The translations under genes and the position numbers were made by a program. The notes beneath the pieces are model-generated. The model was not told where the DNA came from. It searched no databases and saw nothing but the letters and a program-made list of their open reading frames with translations. A DNA stretch of 64,000 bases from Pseudomonadota bacterium. GTDB taxonomy: Bacteria > Myxococcota_A > UBA796 > GCA-2862545. Location: the NCBI GenBank assembly GCA_005776945.1, contig SXOB01000042.1:1-64000 (forward strand), given 5' to 3'. The first letter of the stretch is position 1, and every line of letters begins with the position of its first letter. Shown piece after piece: positions 26,169 to 38,509 of this stretch.

Positions 26169-27413
26169 TCAGCGGCGGCCGGTGCGCATCGCCTCGACAG
26201 GAGCGATGCTGGCGGCCCGTAGACTAGGCAGGGCGGAACCGATGGCCGCCATCAGGAGGGCAAGCAGAAAGGCGGTCATGGCGATGTCGGGCCGCATGTC
26301 GGCGTAGAGCGTCGCCTTCATCGGGATGTCGCTAGGGAATTGGGCGGTGGTCGCCTCGCCGAGGGTGACCCCGACGACTTCGAGGTACCGCGCTGCGGCT
26401 CCTCCGATGGCGACGCCCAACAGACCTCCCAACACGGCGATGCCCCCCGCTTCCGACACGAACAAGAACACCGCACCCATGCGGGACAATCCCATCGACC
26501 GCATGACGCCGATCTCGGAGGTCCGTTCCATGACCGACATCATCATCGTGTTCCAGACGCCAAGCGCCGTGATGAACACGACGATGGCGACGAGAATGCC
26601 TCGAACGACGTCGGCGATGGCCAACATTCCCGACCAGGGCTCCCGGTGCGTCCAAGCTTGGACCGTCAGGCCGTTCAGTTCTGGGGCGGCCGAGACCGTG
26701 GCCGCGAGCGCAGGGGCATCGTCGCGGTCCTCGCCGAACACAAGGATCTCGGTGGCTGCGTCGTCGATGTCCGCCATGTACATCATGCGTTCGAGCAGCA
26801 CGAAGGCGCCTTGATCGATGGCCGCCGTCCCCGTGTGGACGATTCCAACGAGTGGACCGCGCAACGGGCTCATGGACCCGTCTTGCGTCTGCCCAAAGAG
26901 CACGATGTCGTCACCGATCTTGACGCCAGCCCGCTTGGCGACGGTTGCCCCGAGCACGATTTCCTTGGGGGACTGGCCAGGGAAGATGGACCCTTCTACG
27001 AGGTGCTCGTCAAACCGCATCCGGCGTTCGTAGTAGGCCTTGGGTGCCCCCATCGCGAGGGCGAAGACCTCGCCGATCTCGTCGCCAACGGACACGGAGA
27101 CGCCCGTCATGATGCGGGGCGCCACGTCGGAAACGCCTGGCATGGCGGCGATGGCTTCCGCGCGGGCGGCAACGCCGGTGACATGCTCGTAGAGCGGATT
27201 CATCTGCTCGCGGGAGGCGAAGTCGGGGTCGACGACGCGGACGTGGCCGGCAGCGTCGGCGGCGGTGCCGAGCACGTCGCCGAACACGCCAGTGATCCAG
27301 GCCATGGCGACCGTCAGCACTGCGGTTCCAAACGTGACGGTCAGCGCCGTCAACAGCGTACGGACGGTGTTTCGGCGCGCGTTGCGAACGGCGAGTCGGA
27401 GCAGCAACATCAT
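26169..27413 (-). CDS. FtsX/MacB-type ABC transporter permease (second of pair)
   Basis: The 414-residue LolC/E-like permease has an N-terminal membrane helix after LLLRLAVRNARRNTVRTLLT, a large periplasmic MacB-PCD-type domain (about 50-280), and three C-terminal helices containing TSEIGVMRSMGLSRMGAVFL (coupling region) and SIAPVEAMRTG at the end. ATG 27413 overlaps the stop of the upstream permease (ATGA), showing tight co-translation. It is predicted to extract a lipid-linked substrate from the inner membrane and hand it to the LolA-like protein encoded next. Confidence 0.88.
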   Translation of the reverse strand: MMLLLRLAVRNARRNTVRTLLTALTVTFGTAVLTVAMAWITGVFGDVLGTAADAAGHVRVVDPDFASREQMNPLYEHVTGVAARAEAIAAMPGVSDVAPRIMTGVSVSVGDEIGEVFALAMGAPKAYYERRMRFDEHLVEGSIFPGQSPKEIVLGATVAKRAGVKIGDDIVLFGQTQDGSMSPLRGPLVGIVHTGTAAIDQGAFVLLERMMYMADIDDAATEILVFGEDRDDAPALAATVSAAPELNGLTVQAWTHREPWSGMLAIADVVRGILVAIVVFITALGVWNTMMMSVMERTSEIGVMRSMGLSRMGAVFLFVSEAGGIAVLGGLLGVAIGGAAARYLEVVGVTLGEATTAQFPSDIPMKATLYADMRPDIAMTAFLLALLMAAIGSALPSLRAASIAPVEAMRTGRR

Positions 27414-28618
27414 GCGCGCACCGCGTCGGCCGGGACCATCCGGCTCGCCACGTGGGCGGGGTACACGCTTGCGAGCATCGCGATCACGGTGCCGAAGGCC
27501 ACGGCGCCCGCGACGGTCGGCGGCGACCAGTCGGTGTACAACATCGCCGCGATGGGGAGGTTCCCGCCCGTCTGCTCGATGAGGCCGCTCAGGTCGATGC
27601 CGACCTGGTGGTAGTGGTAGACGACGCCTCCGCCGAGGGCCGCACCCAACAGGGCCCCGATCGCGCCCATCATGGCGCCTTCGAGGACAAAGAGGGCGAG
27701 GACGTCGCGGCGCGTGAAGCCCAAGGCGCGCAACGTACCGACTTCGCGAACGCGCTCGTAGGCCGCCATCAGGATCGTGTTGGCGATGCCCGCCGCGCTC
27801 ATGCCGAGCAAGGCGGCGACGAGGAGGTTCAGGGCGGCCCGGCGAATCGACTGGATGCGAAGGACAGCGGCCGTTTCCGCGATCCAGGTCGTCGCTTCGG
27901 TGCCGGCCGGGGCCGTCCAACGCTGGACGAAGGCCGTGGCGTCGTCGCGGTCGTGGAGGCGGACCGCAAAATGGGAGACGGCTCCGTCGGCGATCACGAG
28001 CGTCTGCGCTTGGTCCATCGCCATCATCACCGCGGTCTGGTCGATGAAGGGTGCGCCCGTGGCGACGACCCCTGCGACCTTCAATTCCAACGCGTTGATG
28101 GCGCCCGCTCGCGTGCGGGCCTGCAGCACGATCGTGTCCCCAGTCTTGGCGCGCAGGTTCCGCGCCACGCCTGCGCCAAGGAGCACGCCGTCAGCCGCGC
28201 TCTTGGGGGTAGCGCCGTCCACGTGCCAGGTACCGCGTGAGAAAACCGTGGCGTCGCGCTCGGGGTCGAAGCCGATCGCGCGAATCCGCATCGCGTCGGG
28301 GCCGTGGATGGCGCGAGCGATGAAGAGCAGACGCGGCGCGGACGCCTCGACCGATGCCGCCAATTCGGCCGGGAGAACCGGAGATTGGAAGAGGTCGTCG
28401 ACAGGGTGCTGGAGACCTTCCGTCGGGTAGCCGGCCGGGCGCAGGAGCACGTGGCCGGTCGAGGTATCGACGACGGCTCGGATGGCGTTCTCTTCCATGC
28501 CGCCGATGAAGCCCTGCCCGAGGACGAGGACGCCAACGCCCGCCACGACCGCGGCGAGACTCAACACCGTGCGGCGCGTGTTGCGCAGCAGGTTGCGGAC
28601 GGCGAGGCGCAGCATCAT
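27410..28618 (-). CDS. FtsX/MacB-type ABC transporter permease (first of pair)
   Basis: The 402-residue permease is paralogous to the following gene product. It starts MMLRLAVRNLLRNTRRTVLS, has a periplasmic domain (about 45-270), and three C-terminal helices with VREVGTLRALGFTRRDVLAL in the coupling region. The final segment VASRMVPADAVRA matches the family end. ATG 28618 overlaps the ATPase gene stop, and the gene stop overlaps the next ATG, giving a 4-nt chain across three genes. It probably forms a heterodimer with the second permease. Confidence 0.88.
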   Translation of the reverse strand: MMLRLAVRNLLRNTRRTVLSLAAVVAGVGVLVLGQGFIGGMEENAIRAVVDTSTGHVLLRPAGYPTEGLQHPVDDLFQSPVLPAELAASVEASAPRLLFIARAIHGPDAMRIRAIGFDPERDATVFSRGTWHVDGATPKSAADGVLLGAGVARNLRAKTGDTIVLQARTRAGAINALELKVAGVVATGAPFIDQTAVMMAMDQAQTLVIADGAVSHFAVRLHDRDDATAFVQRWTAPAGTEATTWIAETAAVLRIQSIRRAALNLLVAALLGMSAAGIANTILMAAYERVREVGTLRALGFTRRDVLALFVLEGAMMGAIGALLGAALGGGVVYHYHQVGIDLSGLIEQTGGNLPIAAMLYTDWSPPTVAGAVAFGTVIAMLASVYPAHVASRMVPADAVRA

Positions 28619-29301
28619 GTGCGGAATTCGTCCGCGGTGATCTGGCCGTCGGTCAGCGTCACGACGCGGCGGGCTCGCTCCATGACTTTGGGGTCGTGGG
28701 TGGAGAACAGAAACGTCACGCCGCGGGCGGCATTCATGTCGCGCATGAGGTCGAGCACGGCGGTACCGCTGGTCGAGTCGAGGTTGGCCGTGGGCTCGTC
28801 GGCGATGACGAGGGCGGGTTGTTTCACGAGCGCGCGGGCCACGGCGACGCGCTGTTGTTGGCCGCCCGAGAGTTGATTGGGCCGGCGGTCGAGGAGTCCA
28901 CCCAGACCGACGGCCGTGAGCGTCTCCGCGCACTTCTCACGTCGCCCGGCCGCGGGGGCACCGGCGAGTTGCAATGCAAGCTCGACGTTCTCGAGGGCAG
29001 TCAGGACGGGGATGAGGTTGAAGCTTTGAAAGATGAAGCCAATGCGCGCGGCCCGAAGGGCGGCCAAGGAGGAACCGTCGAGGCCGTTGACGTCGCGCCC
29101 CTCGATGCGAACGGTGCCGCCGTCCGGCACGTCGAGGCACCCGATGAGATTGAGGAGCGTGGATTTGCCCGAGCCCGAAGGGCCGCTGATGACGGTGAAT
29201 TCGGCGGGCTCGATCTCGATGCTGACGCCGCGGAGCGCGTGTACCGCGGCCTCACCGGTGCCGTAGGTCTTGACCGCGTTGACAACGGAAACGAGGGACA
29301 C
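28615..29301 (-). CDS. LolD/MacB-type ABC transporter ATP-binding protein
   Basis: The 228-residue ATPase subunit has all motifs: Walker A GPSGSGKST (about 36-44), Q-loop FIFQSFNLIPVLTALENVEL (LolD-like), signature LSGGQQQRVAVARAL (about 140) and Walker B ALVIADEPTANLDS, followed by the switch His in FSTHDP. The start is GTG 29301, chosen because GGAG sits 5 nt upstream. It follows the outer-membrane protein gene by 10 bp and overlaps the permease gene. It energises the two FtsX-type permeases. Confidence 0.93.
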   Translation of the reverse strand: MSLVSVVNAVKTYGTGEAAVHALRGVSIEIEPAEFTVISGPSGSGKSTLLNLIGCLDVPDGGTVRIEGRDVNGLDGSSLAALRAARIGFIFQSFNLIPVLTALENVELALQLAGAPAAGRREKCAETLTAVGLGGLLDRRPNQLSGGQQQRVAVARALVKQPALVIADEPTANLDSTSGTAVLDLMRDMNAARGVTFLFSTHDPKVMERARRVVTLTDGQITADEFRT

Positions 29302-29311
29302 GGGCACTCCG

Positions 29312-30598
29312 TCAGAAACTGGCCCGCGCCCACACCACCACGGCGGCGTCGGCTGCGAGACCAGAGAAATCGAGGTCGACCGGCGGCGCCTCCCCGTCGG
29401 TAGGATCGATCGTGAGGACCATGTCGGCCGGGTCTGGCTTGAACTCGCCCCCTTCCGACGTCTTGTACGGCACCTGGCCGGTGGCCGACAACTCGAGCCA
29501 CTCGAGGACCGCCCACGTGGTCGTGGGAACCATGACACCGGTGCCGTCGCCAAGGTTGTGAATCGCCGAGAGCTGGAACGACAACTCGTTCGTCGCAGCG
29601 AGGTTCACCGCCGCAATCGCGTAGTCCCGACCTGCCGTGATGGGGGCAAAGGGGTTCGCGCCGCTGTCTGGGACGAGGTCCGAGAAGCCGTCCTCCTCGC
29701 AATGGGGCGGCTCGACTTCGCCGGCAAACCGGCCCGTCGACGCGGTCGATCCCGCGTCCGGCGAGCCCGAACCGTTGCGGTAGTACTGGGCGAGGACCAC
29801 GAAGCGCTCGAACACGGGGAAGCTGTAGTCGACGCCGACCGCGAATTCCTCGTAGGGATCTTCCGTGGCGTGCAAGGCGCCCTCGAACCACCACCCGATT
29901 TCGACGTTGCCACGTAGGTCGAGGCCGACGAGAGGTTCGTCGGTGTCTCCACGCCAAGCGCCGACGAGCGAAAGCTCGGTGCCCTTGATGTTTGCCGTCC
30001 CTCGCGTCGCGAGGCGCTCGTGGCGGAACGTGTCGTCGGTACCTGCAAGGACCTGGACCTGGTGGCCGCCCTCGATGGGTACGGTGGCCCGCCCCGCGTT
30101 CAAGCCGCGACGGAAGCGCCACGGCTCAACGAACAGGACCTCGGGAAACGGGTCCGTCGGATTGACGAGTTGGGCGCTGCCCCATTGGACGGCCTGGCGT
30201 CCGATACGAACGTCCGCGCCTTTGAGGTAGGCATCGGCGTAGAGCCGGTCCACGGCCAGGTAGTCGCCGGCCTGGCTGATGCCGAGCGCTTCGTTGGAAG
30301 CGGGGTCGGGCCAGCTGCAGGAACCGATGTTCCAGAGCGAGTCGATGGAGCCCGGCAGGTAGCCGATTGTGAACAGGTCGCTTGCCTCGAAGACGCCCTG
30401 GACCTCATCTTGAAGCCTCCGGCCTTGGGCGAAGCTCAAGTCGACGGTTGTCGTCAACGACAGGCGCTCGCCGAGGGGAGCGGAAAACTCGGGGCGGAAC
30501 CGCTCCGTCAGCTGCCAGGGCACGCCCGTGACGCCGAACTGCTGTTGCAGCCTCAGCTCCGCAAGGCCGGTCACCTCTTGTGCCGCGGCCTGGGTCAC
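29312..30598 (-). CDS. Predicted outer-membrane beta-barrel protein (DUF1302-like)
   Basis: The protein of about 428 residues is rich in alternating beta strands and ends in a Phe (VVVWARASF), as outer-membrane barrels do. Segments such as YADAYLKGADVRIGRQAVQW and NPTDPFPEVLFVEPWRFRRG resemble DUF1302/alginate-export-type porins. It is the first gene of the ABC/LolA-like operon, so it may be the outer-membrane exit or acceptor. The N-terminus is a problem: a signal-like stretch IVLWGVTQAAAQ spans the only start codon (GTG 30598), and no ATG, GTG or TTG lies upstream before a TAG at 30643. A rare ATC start at 30613 would give a complete short signal. Confidence 0.6.
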   Translation of the reverse strand: MTQAAAQEVTGLAELRLQQQFGVTGVPWQLTERFRPEFSAPLGERLSLTTTVDLSFAQGRRLQDEVQGVFEASDLFTIGYLPGSIDSLWNIGSCSWPDPASNEALGISQAGDYLAVDRLYADAYLKGADVRIGRQAVQWGSAQLVNPTDPFPEVLFVEPWRFRRGLNAGRATVPIEGGHQVQVLAGTDDTFRHERLATRGTANIKGTELSLVGAWRGDTDEPLVGLDLRGNVEIGWWFEGALHATEDPYEEFAVGVDYSFPVFERFVVLAQYYRNGSGSPDAGSTASTGRFAGEVEPPHCEEDGFSDLVPDSGANPFAPITAGRDYAIAAVNLAATNELSFQLSAIHNLGDGTGVMVPTTTWAVLEWLELSATGQVPYKTSEGGEFKPDPADMVLTIDPTDGEAPPVDLDFSGLAADAAVVVWARASF

Positions 30599-30672
30599 CC
30601 CCCAAAGGACGATGGACGTGGGACACCCCGGGGGGGTCCGCTAACGCGCAGCCAAGGGGCTGCGGGCGGGCG

Positions 30673-31701
30673 TCAGAGCCAGCCTCTCCACTTGATCCAG
30701 CCGATGAGGGACGCGGACAGGGCGAGTATCAGGCCCCATACGGCCGGGTAGCCCCACGCCCAGCGCAACTCTGGCATGACGTCGAAGTTCATGCCGTAGA
30801 TGCCGACGAGGAAGGTCAGGGGCATGAAGACCGTGCTGATGATGGTCAATGCTCGCACGATCTCGTTCGTGCGCGCCGATGTCACGGCGAGGTGCAGTTC
30901 GACGATGCTTGCGAGCCGGTCGCGGCCGGCGTCGAGGCCGTCGAGAAGCCGCAGAACGTGGTCGTGCAGGTCGCGGTACCAGGGCATCATGTCCGTGGAA
31001 ACGAGGGCGACGTCGCCAGATTGGAGCCGCCGGGTCGCGTCGCGCATCGGGCTCAAGGCGCGACGAAGGGTGACCAACTCGGCGCGAATCTCGTGGACGC
31101 GGGCCGGGGCCGTCGCCTGGCGGTCGTCGAGCGCGGCTTCCTCTTCTTCGTCGATCGCGGCTTCCACTTCGCCGAGCACGACGAAGGTGTGGTCGACGAT
31201 GGCGTCAAGCAGGTGATGAACGAGCCAATCCGTCGCGTCGCGCTGGGGGCGATTGCGCGCGTGCCTCAGCCGATTGCGCAAGCCTTCGAACACGTCCCCA
31301 GGCCGTTCCTGGAAGGTCAGAACCCAATTCGGGCCCCAGACGATGCTCACCTGTTCGAGCGTGACCTCGCCGCGGTCCGGCCGCGTGATCTCTTTGACCG
31401 CCAGGTAGTTGTGCCCGTCGTACTCGTCGAGTTTGACCCGGGTCGCGACGTTGAGGACGTCCTCCACGGCCAGCGGGTGGACGCCGAAAGCTGCCGACAC
31501 GTGGTGGACGAGGTCCTGGTCGTGCACGCCGTCGACATTGACCCACAGGATGCCCGGACGGTCCGCGGCTGCTTTGCAGTCGATGCCGGAGATCTTCGAC
31601 TCGTGGACGATGTCTCCGTCCCAGGCCAACACATGCACGTCGGGCGTACCGACCGGTGCCGGCGGGGCGGGGACGTCGGCGACCTTGGCGCGGCGTTTCA
31701 C
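30673..31701 (-). CDS. corA: CorA-family magnesium/cobalt transporter
   Basis: The 342-residue CorA-type channel has the cytosolic funnel domain (about 20-270) with GILWVNVDGVHDQDLVHHV and AFGVHPLAVEDVLNVATRVK. Two C-terminal membrane helices follow, the first preceding the diagnostic YGMNF (GMN) motif (about 300-304). The C-terminus WIKWRGWL is basic, as usual. It mediates Mg2+ uptake across the inner membrane. The start is GTG 31701; it follows the pseudouridine synthase gene by 8 bp, so the two are probably co-transcribed. Confidence 0.93.
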   Translation of the reverse strand: MKRRAKVADVPAPPAPVGTPDVHVLAWDGDIVHESKISGIDCKAAADRPGILWVNVDGVHDQDLVHHVSAAFGVHPLAVEDVLNVATRVKLDEYDGHNYLAVKEITRPDRGEVTLEQVSIVWGPNWVLTFQERPGDVFEGLRNRLRHARNRPQRDATDWLVHHLLDAIVDHTFVVLGEVEAAIDEEEEAALDDRQATAPARVHEIRAELVTLRRALSPMRDATRRLQSGDVALVSTDMMPWYRDLHDHVLRLLDGLDAGRDRLASIVELHLAVTSARTNEIVRALTIISTVFMPLTFLVGIYGMNFDVMPELRWAWGYPAVWGLILALSASLIGWIKWRGWL

Positions 31702-31709
31702 GCGGGCTG

Positions 31710-32405
31710 CTAGCCTGCTCGGTCGAGGGTCGTGGCGTCGATCCGTTCCAGGGCCTCCTCCCAAAGGCCGAGGTCGGCGAATGGCGTGCGGAGGTCGTCG
31801 GGCAGCGGCGAGCTTGCGACGACTCGCCCGGTCGGAAGCTCGAGGAGGATCTCGCAACAGTGGAGGGCGAGCCGAGTCAAGCCGCGTTCCCGCCACGTTC
31901 GGTTCACGCGCCCGTCGCCGTGTGAGGTGTCGCCGAGCACGGGGTGGTCGCGGTCCCGCAGATGGCGGCGGACCTGGTGGTAGCGCCCGCTCCTGGGGCG
32001 CGCGAGCACCGCACTGCATCGGGGCTCGGGCCGAGACGCCAGCGGAAGGACGTCGGTGTGAGCGACCTTGTCGCCGGTCGGGTCCCGCATCGGCGAGGTG
32101 ATCGCGGTCCAGTCGCGGTCCTCGATCACGCCGCGGACGGCGGCCAGGTAGGACTTGCGCCCGTCGCGAAGGGCCGTGGCCAACGGCTCGACCAGGCCAG
32201 GATCAAACGTGAGCAGGAGGCAGCCCGACGTCGGCCGGTCGAGGCGATGGACGGGCCAGACGTAGCGACGGAACTGGTTGCGGACGCGCTGGACGACCCA
32301 GTCACGGTCGGAATCCAGGCCGGGCTCGCCGCGGTGGACGGCCAGCCCCGACGGCTTGTCGACGATGACGAAATCTGCGGCTTCGTAGAGCACGGGCAGC
32401 GTCAT
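31710..32405 (-). CDS. RluA/TruC-family pseudouridine synthase
   Basis: The 231-residue enzyme isomerises a uridine in rRNA or tRNA to pseudouridine. The catalytic-Asp motif is VHRLDRPTSGCLLL (about 51-64), preceded by VIVDKPSGLAVHRG (about 13-26). The C-terminal segments RSGRYHQVRRHLRDRDHPVLGD and TRLALHC are typical of the RluA family. Length and the absence of an S4 domain fit the TruC (tRNA U65) subgroup, which is an inference. It is divergent from the lipoprotein gene at 32458 with a 52-bp gap. Confidence 0.87.
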   Translation of the reverse strand: MTLPVLYEAADFVIVDKPSGLAVHRGEPGLDSDRDWVVQRVRNQFRRYVWPVHRLDRPTSGCLLLTFDPGLVEPLATALRDGRKSYLAAVRGVIEDRDWTAITSPMRDPTGDKVAHTDVLPLASRPEPRCSAVLARPRSGRYHQVRRHLRDRDHPVLGDTSHGDGRVNRTWRERGLTRLALHCCEILLELPTGRVVASSPLPDDLRTPFADLGLWEEALERIDATTLDRAG

Positions 32406-32457
32406 GGAGCTTCTCCCGGCGCGATCGGCCCCCTAAGTTGGCCAGTACGGGGGAGTC

Positions 32458-35996
<3,539 letters not shown>

Positions 35997-36000
<4 letters not shown>

Positions 36001-36506
36001 TCGAGCTCCGCATCGAGACGGCTTGGGATGGGCAGCCAATCGGGCCCGACGAGGCCGTGCGCCTGTGGTTGGCCGTCGACGACGACGGCGACTTGGCCTT
36101 GCAGATCGATGCGCCATTCCACGGGGACGTGCCGCCCGATGCCCCCGCGGGGTCGTTGGACGGGTTGTGGAACCACGAGGTCGTCGAGTGTTTTCTGGCC
36201 GGCCCCGATGGACGGTACACCGAACTCGAGTTTGGGCCCCACGGTCACTACCTGGGTCTGCGATTCGTCGGCGTCCGGCAGCGCCTCGATGCGGGCTGGG
36301 GCATCGACTTCGTCGCCTCTGCTGGCCGCGGGCGGTGGAAGGGTCAGGCCCGCGTTGCGAAACGGTGGCTTCCTGAGCGGCCATGGCGCGTGGCCGCCTT
36401 CGCCATCCACGGTGAAGACCCTCGGCGCTTCCTCGCGCACCCGCCGCTGCCAGGCGAGAAGCCAGACTTTCACCAGCCCGGGCGGTTTTCGCCCTGGCCG
36501 GGATAG
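35997..36506 (+). CDS. UPF0462 (C4orf33-like) / DOMON-like protein
   Basis: The 169-residue protein matches the UPF0462 signature region: LDGLWNHEVVECFLAGPDGR then YTELEFGPHGHYLGLRFVG, closely parallel to LWxYEVVEVFFL and YLEVELCPHGQHLVL in that family. A C-terminal GRGRWKGQARVAKRWLP strand set completes a beta-sandwich. No catalytic function is established; a carbohydrate-binding-like fold is possible. The GTG start at 35997 overlaps the SCP2 gene stop. Confidence 0.72.
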
Positions 36507-36515
36507 CGCGCCGCG

Positions 36516-37088
36516 GTGCTGAAGTTCCTTGGTGCTTTCCTGCGCGACCCTGTCGCCATCGGTGCCGTCGCCCCTTCGGGACCGCAATTGGCGGCCCTGG
36601 AGGTGGGGGCGGCCGACCTGCGACCTGGCGCACGCGTCGTGGAATTGGGGGCGGGAACGGGACCCATGACGGCGGTGATCCTCGAGCGGCATCCCGACGT
36701 CCACCTCCTCGTCCTCGAGCCCGATCCGAGTCTCGCGGCGGCGCTGCGGGCGCGCTTTCCGAAGGCCGACATCGTCGAGGCTGTCGCACAGCGGCTTCCC
36801 GAGCTGATCGCGGAACGGGGTTGGACGTCGGTCGACCGCGTCGTCAGTGGGCTGCCGTGGGCGATCTGGCCGGAGGCGCTGCAGCGTGAGGTCTTCGACG
36901 CGATCGAAGCCGTATTGGCGCCGGGGGGGCGCTTCGTCACCTTCGCCTACCTCCACGCGCAGATGTTGCCGGCCGCAGGGCGGCTGCGAGAGACCCTGCG
37001 GCGTCGGTTCTCACGGGTGGACCGGACAAACGTGGCGTGGCGCAATCTGCCGCCAGCCTTCGTGTTCGTGTGTGACGCCAGAGACTGA
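36516..37088 (+). CDS. PmtA-like phospholipid N-methyltransferase
   Basis: The 190-residue class I methyltransferase begins FLGAFLRDPVAIGAVAPSGPQ, the conserved start of PmtA/KsgA-like phospholipid methyltransferases. SAM motif I is VVELGAGTGPMTAVIL (about 41-56), with LLVLEPDPSLAAALRARFP next. The catalytic-region motif is VVSGLPWAIWP (N/S-L-P type, about 108). It probably methylates phosphatidylethanolamine at the membrane; rRNA dimethylation is the less likely option. It is 9 bp after the UPF0462 gene, giving a three-gene lipid-related operon with SCP2. The start is GTG 36516. Confidence 0.8.
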   Translation: MLKFLGAFLRDPVAIGAVAPSGPQLAALEVGAADLRPGARVVELGAGTGPMTAVILERHPDVHLLVLEPDPSLAAALRARFPKADIVEAVAQRLPELIAERGWTSVDRVVSGLPWAIWPEALQREVFDAIEAVLAPGGRFVTFAYLHAQMLPAAGRLRETLRRRFSRVDRTNVAWRNLPPAFVFVCDARD

Positions 37089-37090
37089 CC

Positions 37091-38509
37091 TCAGCGCCCG
37101 GCGCGGCCGAGCGAGTCGCGAACGCGCTGCGCCAAGGGGCCGTCGAGGGCTCGGCGGGGGAGCCGCCAACGCCAATTCCCCCGGGTCTGGCCCGGGACGT
37201 TGAGGCGGGCCTCGGAGCCGAGGCCTAGCAGGTCTTGGACGGGGACGATGGCGGTGTCTGGCAGCGCCTGCCATGCCATCTCGACGACGTCGTCGACCGT
37301 CGCATGGCCTGCAATCGCGGCGACCCTGCGGCGGCCTTCGGCATCGAGCGACGTGAGCCAGCCGGCCGTCGTGTCGTTGTCGTGGGTGCCCGTGTAGACG
37401 ACCTGGTGTTTGCGATGCCGGCTGGGATGGTGCTCGGAGCCCTCGTCGAAGCCGAATTGCAGCACGACCATACCGGGCAGGCCGTGGCGGTCGCGAAGTG
37501 CGATGACGTCAGGGGTGATGACGCCGAGGTCTTCGGCAATCCACCGCTGCGGCTCCCCAGCAACGATGGCGGTGAGTGCGCCGTCACCGAGCCCGGCACC
37601 CCAGCGGCCCGACCTCGCGTCCGGCGCGTCGCCAGGCACTTCCCACAAGCCACAAAAGCCGCGGAAGTGGTCGATGCGGACGGCGTCGAAGCGGGACAGA
37701 GCGAGGTCGCGGCGCGCTCGCAGCGTCGCCCAGCCCTCGGCCTCGTGCGCGGCCATGTGGGGCAGGGGATGGCCCCAACGTTGACCCTTTGGCGTGAAGG
37801 CGTCGGGCGGAACGCCGCTGACGACGCTTGGGCGCCCGGCCGCGTCGAGGCGCCACAGGTCCTGGCGCTCCCAGACGTCGGCTCCGTCGGCCTCCGAGAG
37901 GATGGGTAGGTCACCCCACAGCGCGACGCCGCGGGAGCGTGCCTCCGCGATCAGGTGCTGCCACTGTTCATGCAGGAGCCACTGGACGGCGATGGCCGCG
38001 CCTTGGGGGCCCTCGGGGAGCGCGGCGAGCGCGTCGGCGTCGCGATGGCGCAGCCCGTCTTCCCACCTTGTCCAATCCGTGCCGTAGGCCTCTGCCAAGG
38101 TCACCCACTGGGCCCACGTGCGCGTCCAAGGCTGGCGGCTTGCGAACTTGTCCAGATCGATGCTGCGCGCCACGCGGCTGGCCGCAAGCGCGACCATCGG
38201 CGCCTTGTGGCGGTGGACCGTCTCGAGGTCGACTTCGAGGTGGCCAAGCTCGACGACTTCGTCGGGGCGAAGCCAGCCGTCGGCGACGAGGTCGTCGATG
38301 CTGATGAGCGATGGCGAAATCGCGGACGCCGAAGCCGAGGCGTACGGGCTGCCGTGGGCGTCCGGTGGGCCGATCGGCAACATCTGCCAAACGCGCAAGC
38401 CGGCCGACTCGCAGAATGCGAGCACCTCGCGCGCCGCGGGGCCGGCGTCCCCAATGCCGTGCGGGCCCGGCAGCGATGTCGGGTGAAGCAACAGCCCGCC
38501 GCGCCTCAT
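37091..38509 (-). CDS. malQ: 4-alpha-glucanotransferase (amylomaltase)
   Basis: The 472-residue GH77 enzyme begins RRGGLLLHPTSLPGPHGIGD, the family N-terminus. Active-site motifs are FDAVRIDHFRGF (nucleophile Asp, about 264-275), WIAEDLGVITPDV (acid/base Glu) and YTGTHDNDTTAGWL (transition-state Asp). It disproportionates alpha-1,4-glucans in glycogen or maltodextrin metabolism. ATG 38509 overlaps the pgi stop (ATGA). It converges with the methyltransferase gene, only 2 bp apart. Confidence 0.95.
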   Translation of the reverse strand: MRRGGLLLHPTSLPGPHGIGDAGPAAREVLAFCESAGLRVWQMLPIGPPDAHGSPYASASASAISPSLISIDDLVADGWLRPDEVVELGHLEVDLETVHRHKAPMVALAASRVARSIDLDKFASRQPWTRTWAQWVTLAEAYGTDWTRWEDGLRHRDADALAALPEGPQGAAIAVQWLLHEQWQHLIAEARSRGVALWGDLPILSEADGADVWERQDLWRLDAAGRPSVVSGVPPDAFTPKGQRWGHPLPHMAAHEAEGWATLRARRDLALSRFDAVRIDHFRGFCGLWEVPGDAPDARSGRWGAGLGDGALTAIVAGEPQRWIAEDLGVITPDVIALRDRHGLPGMVVLQFGFDEGSEHHPSRHRKHQVVYTGTHDNDTTAGWLTSLDAEGRRRVAAIAGHATVDDVVEMAWQALPDTAIVPVQDLLGLGSEARLNVPGQTRGNWRWRLPRRALDGPLAQRVRDSLGRAGR

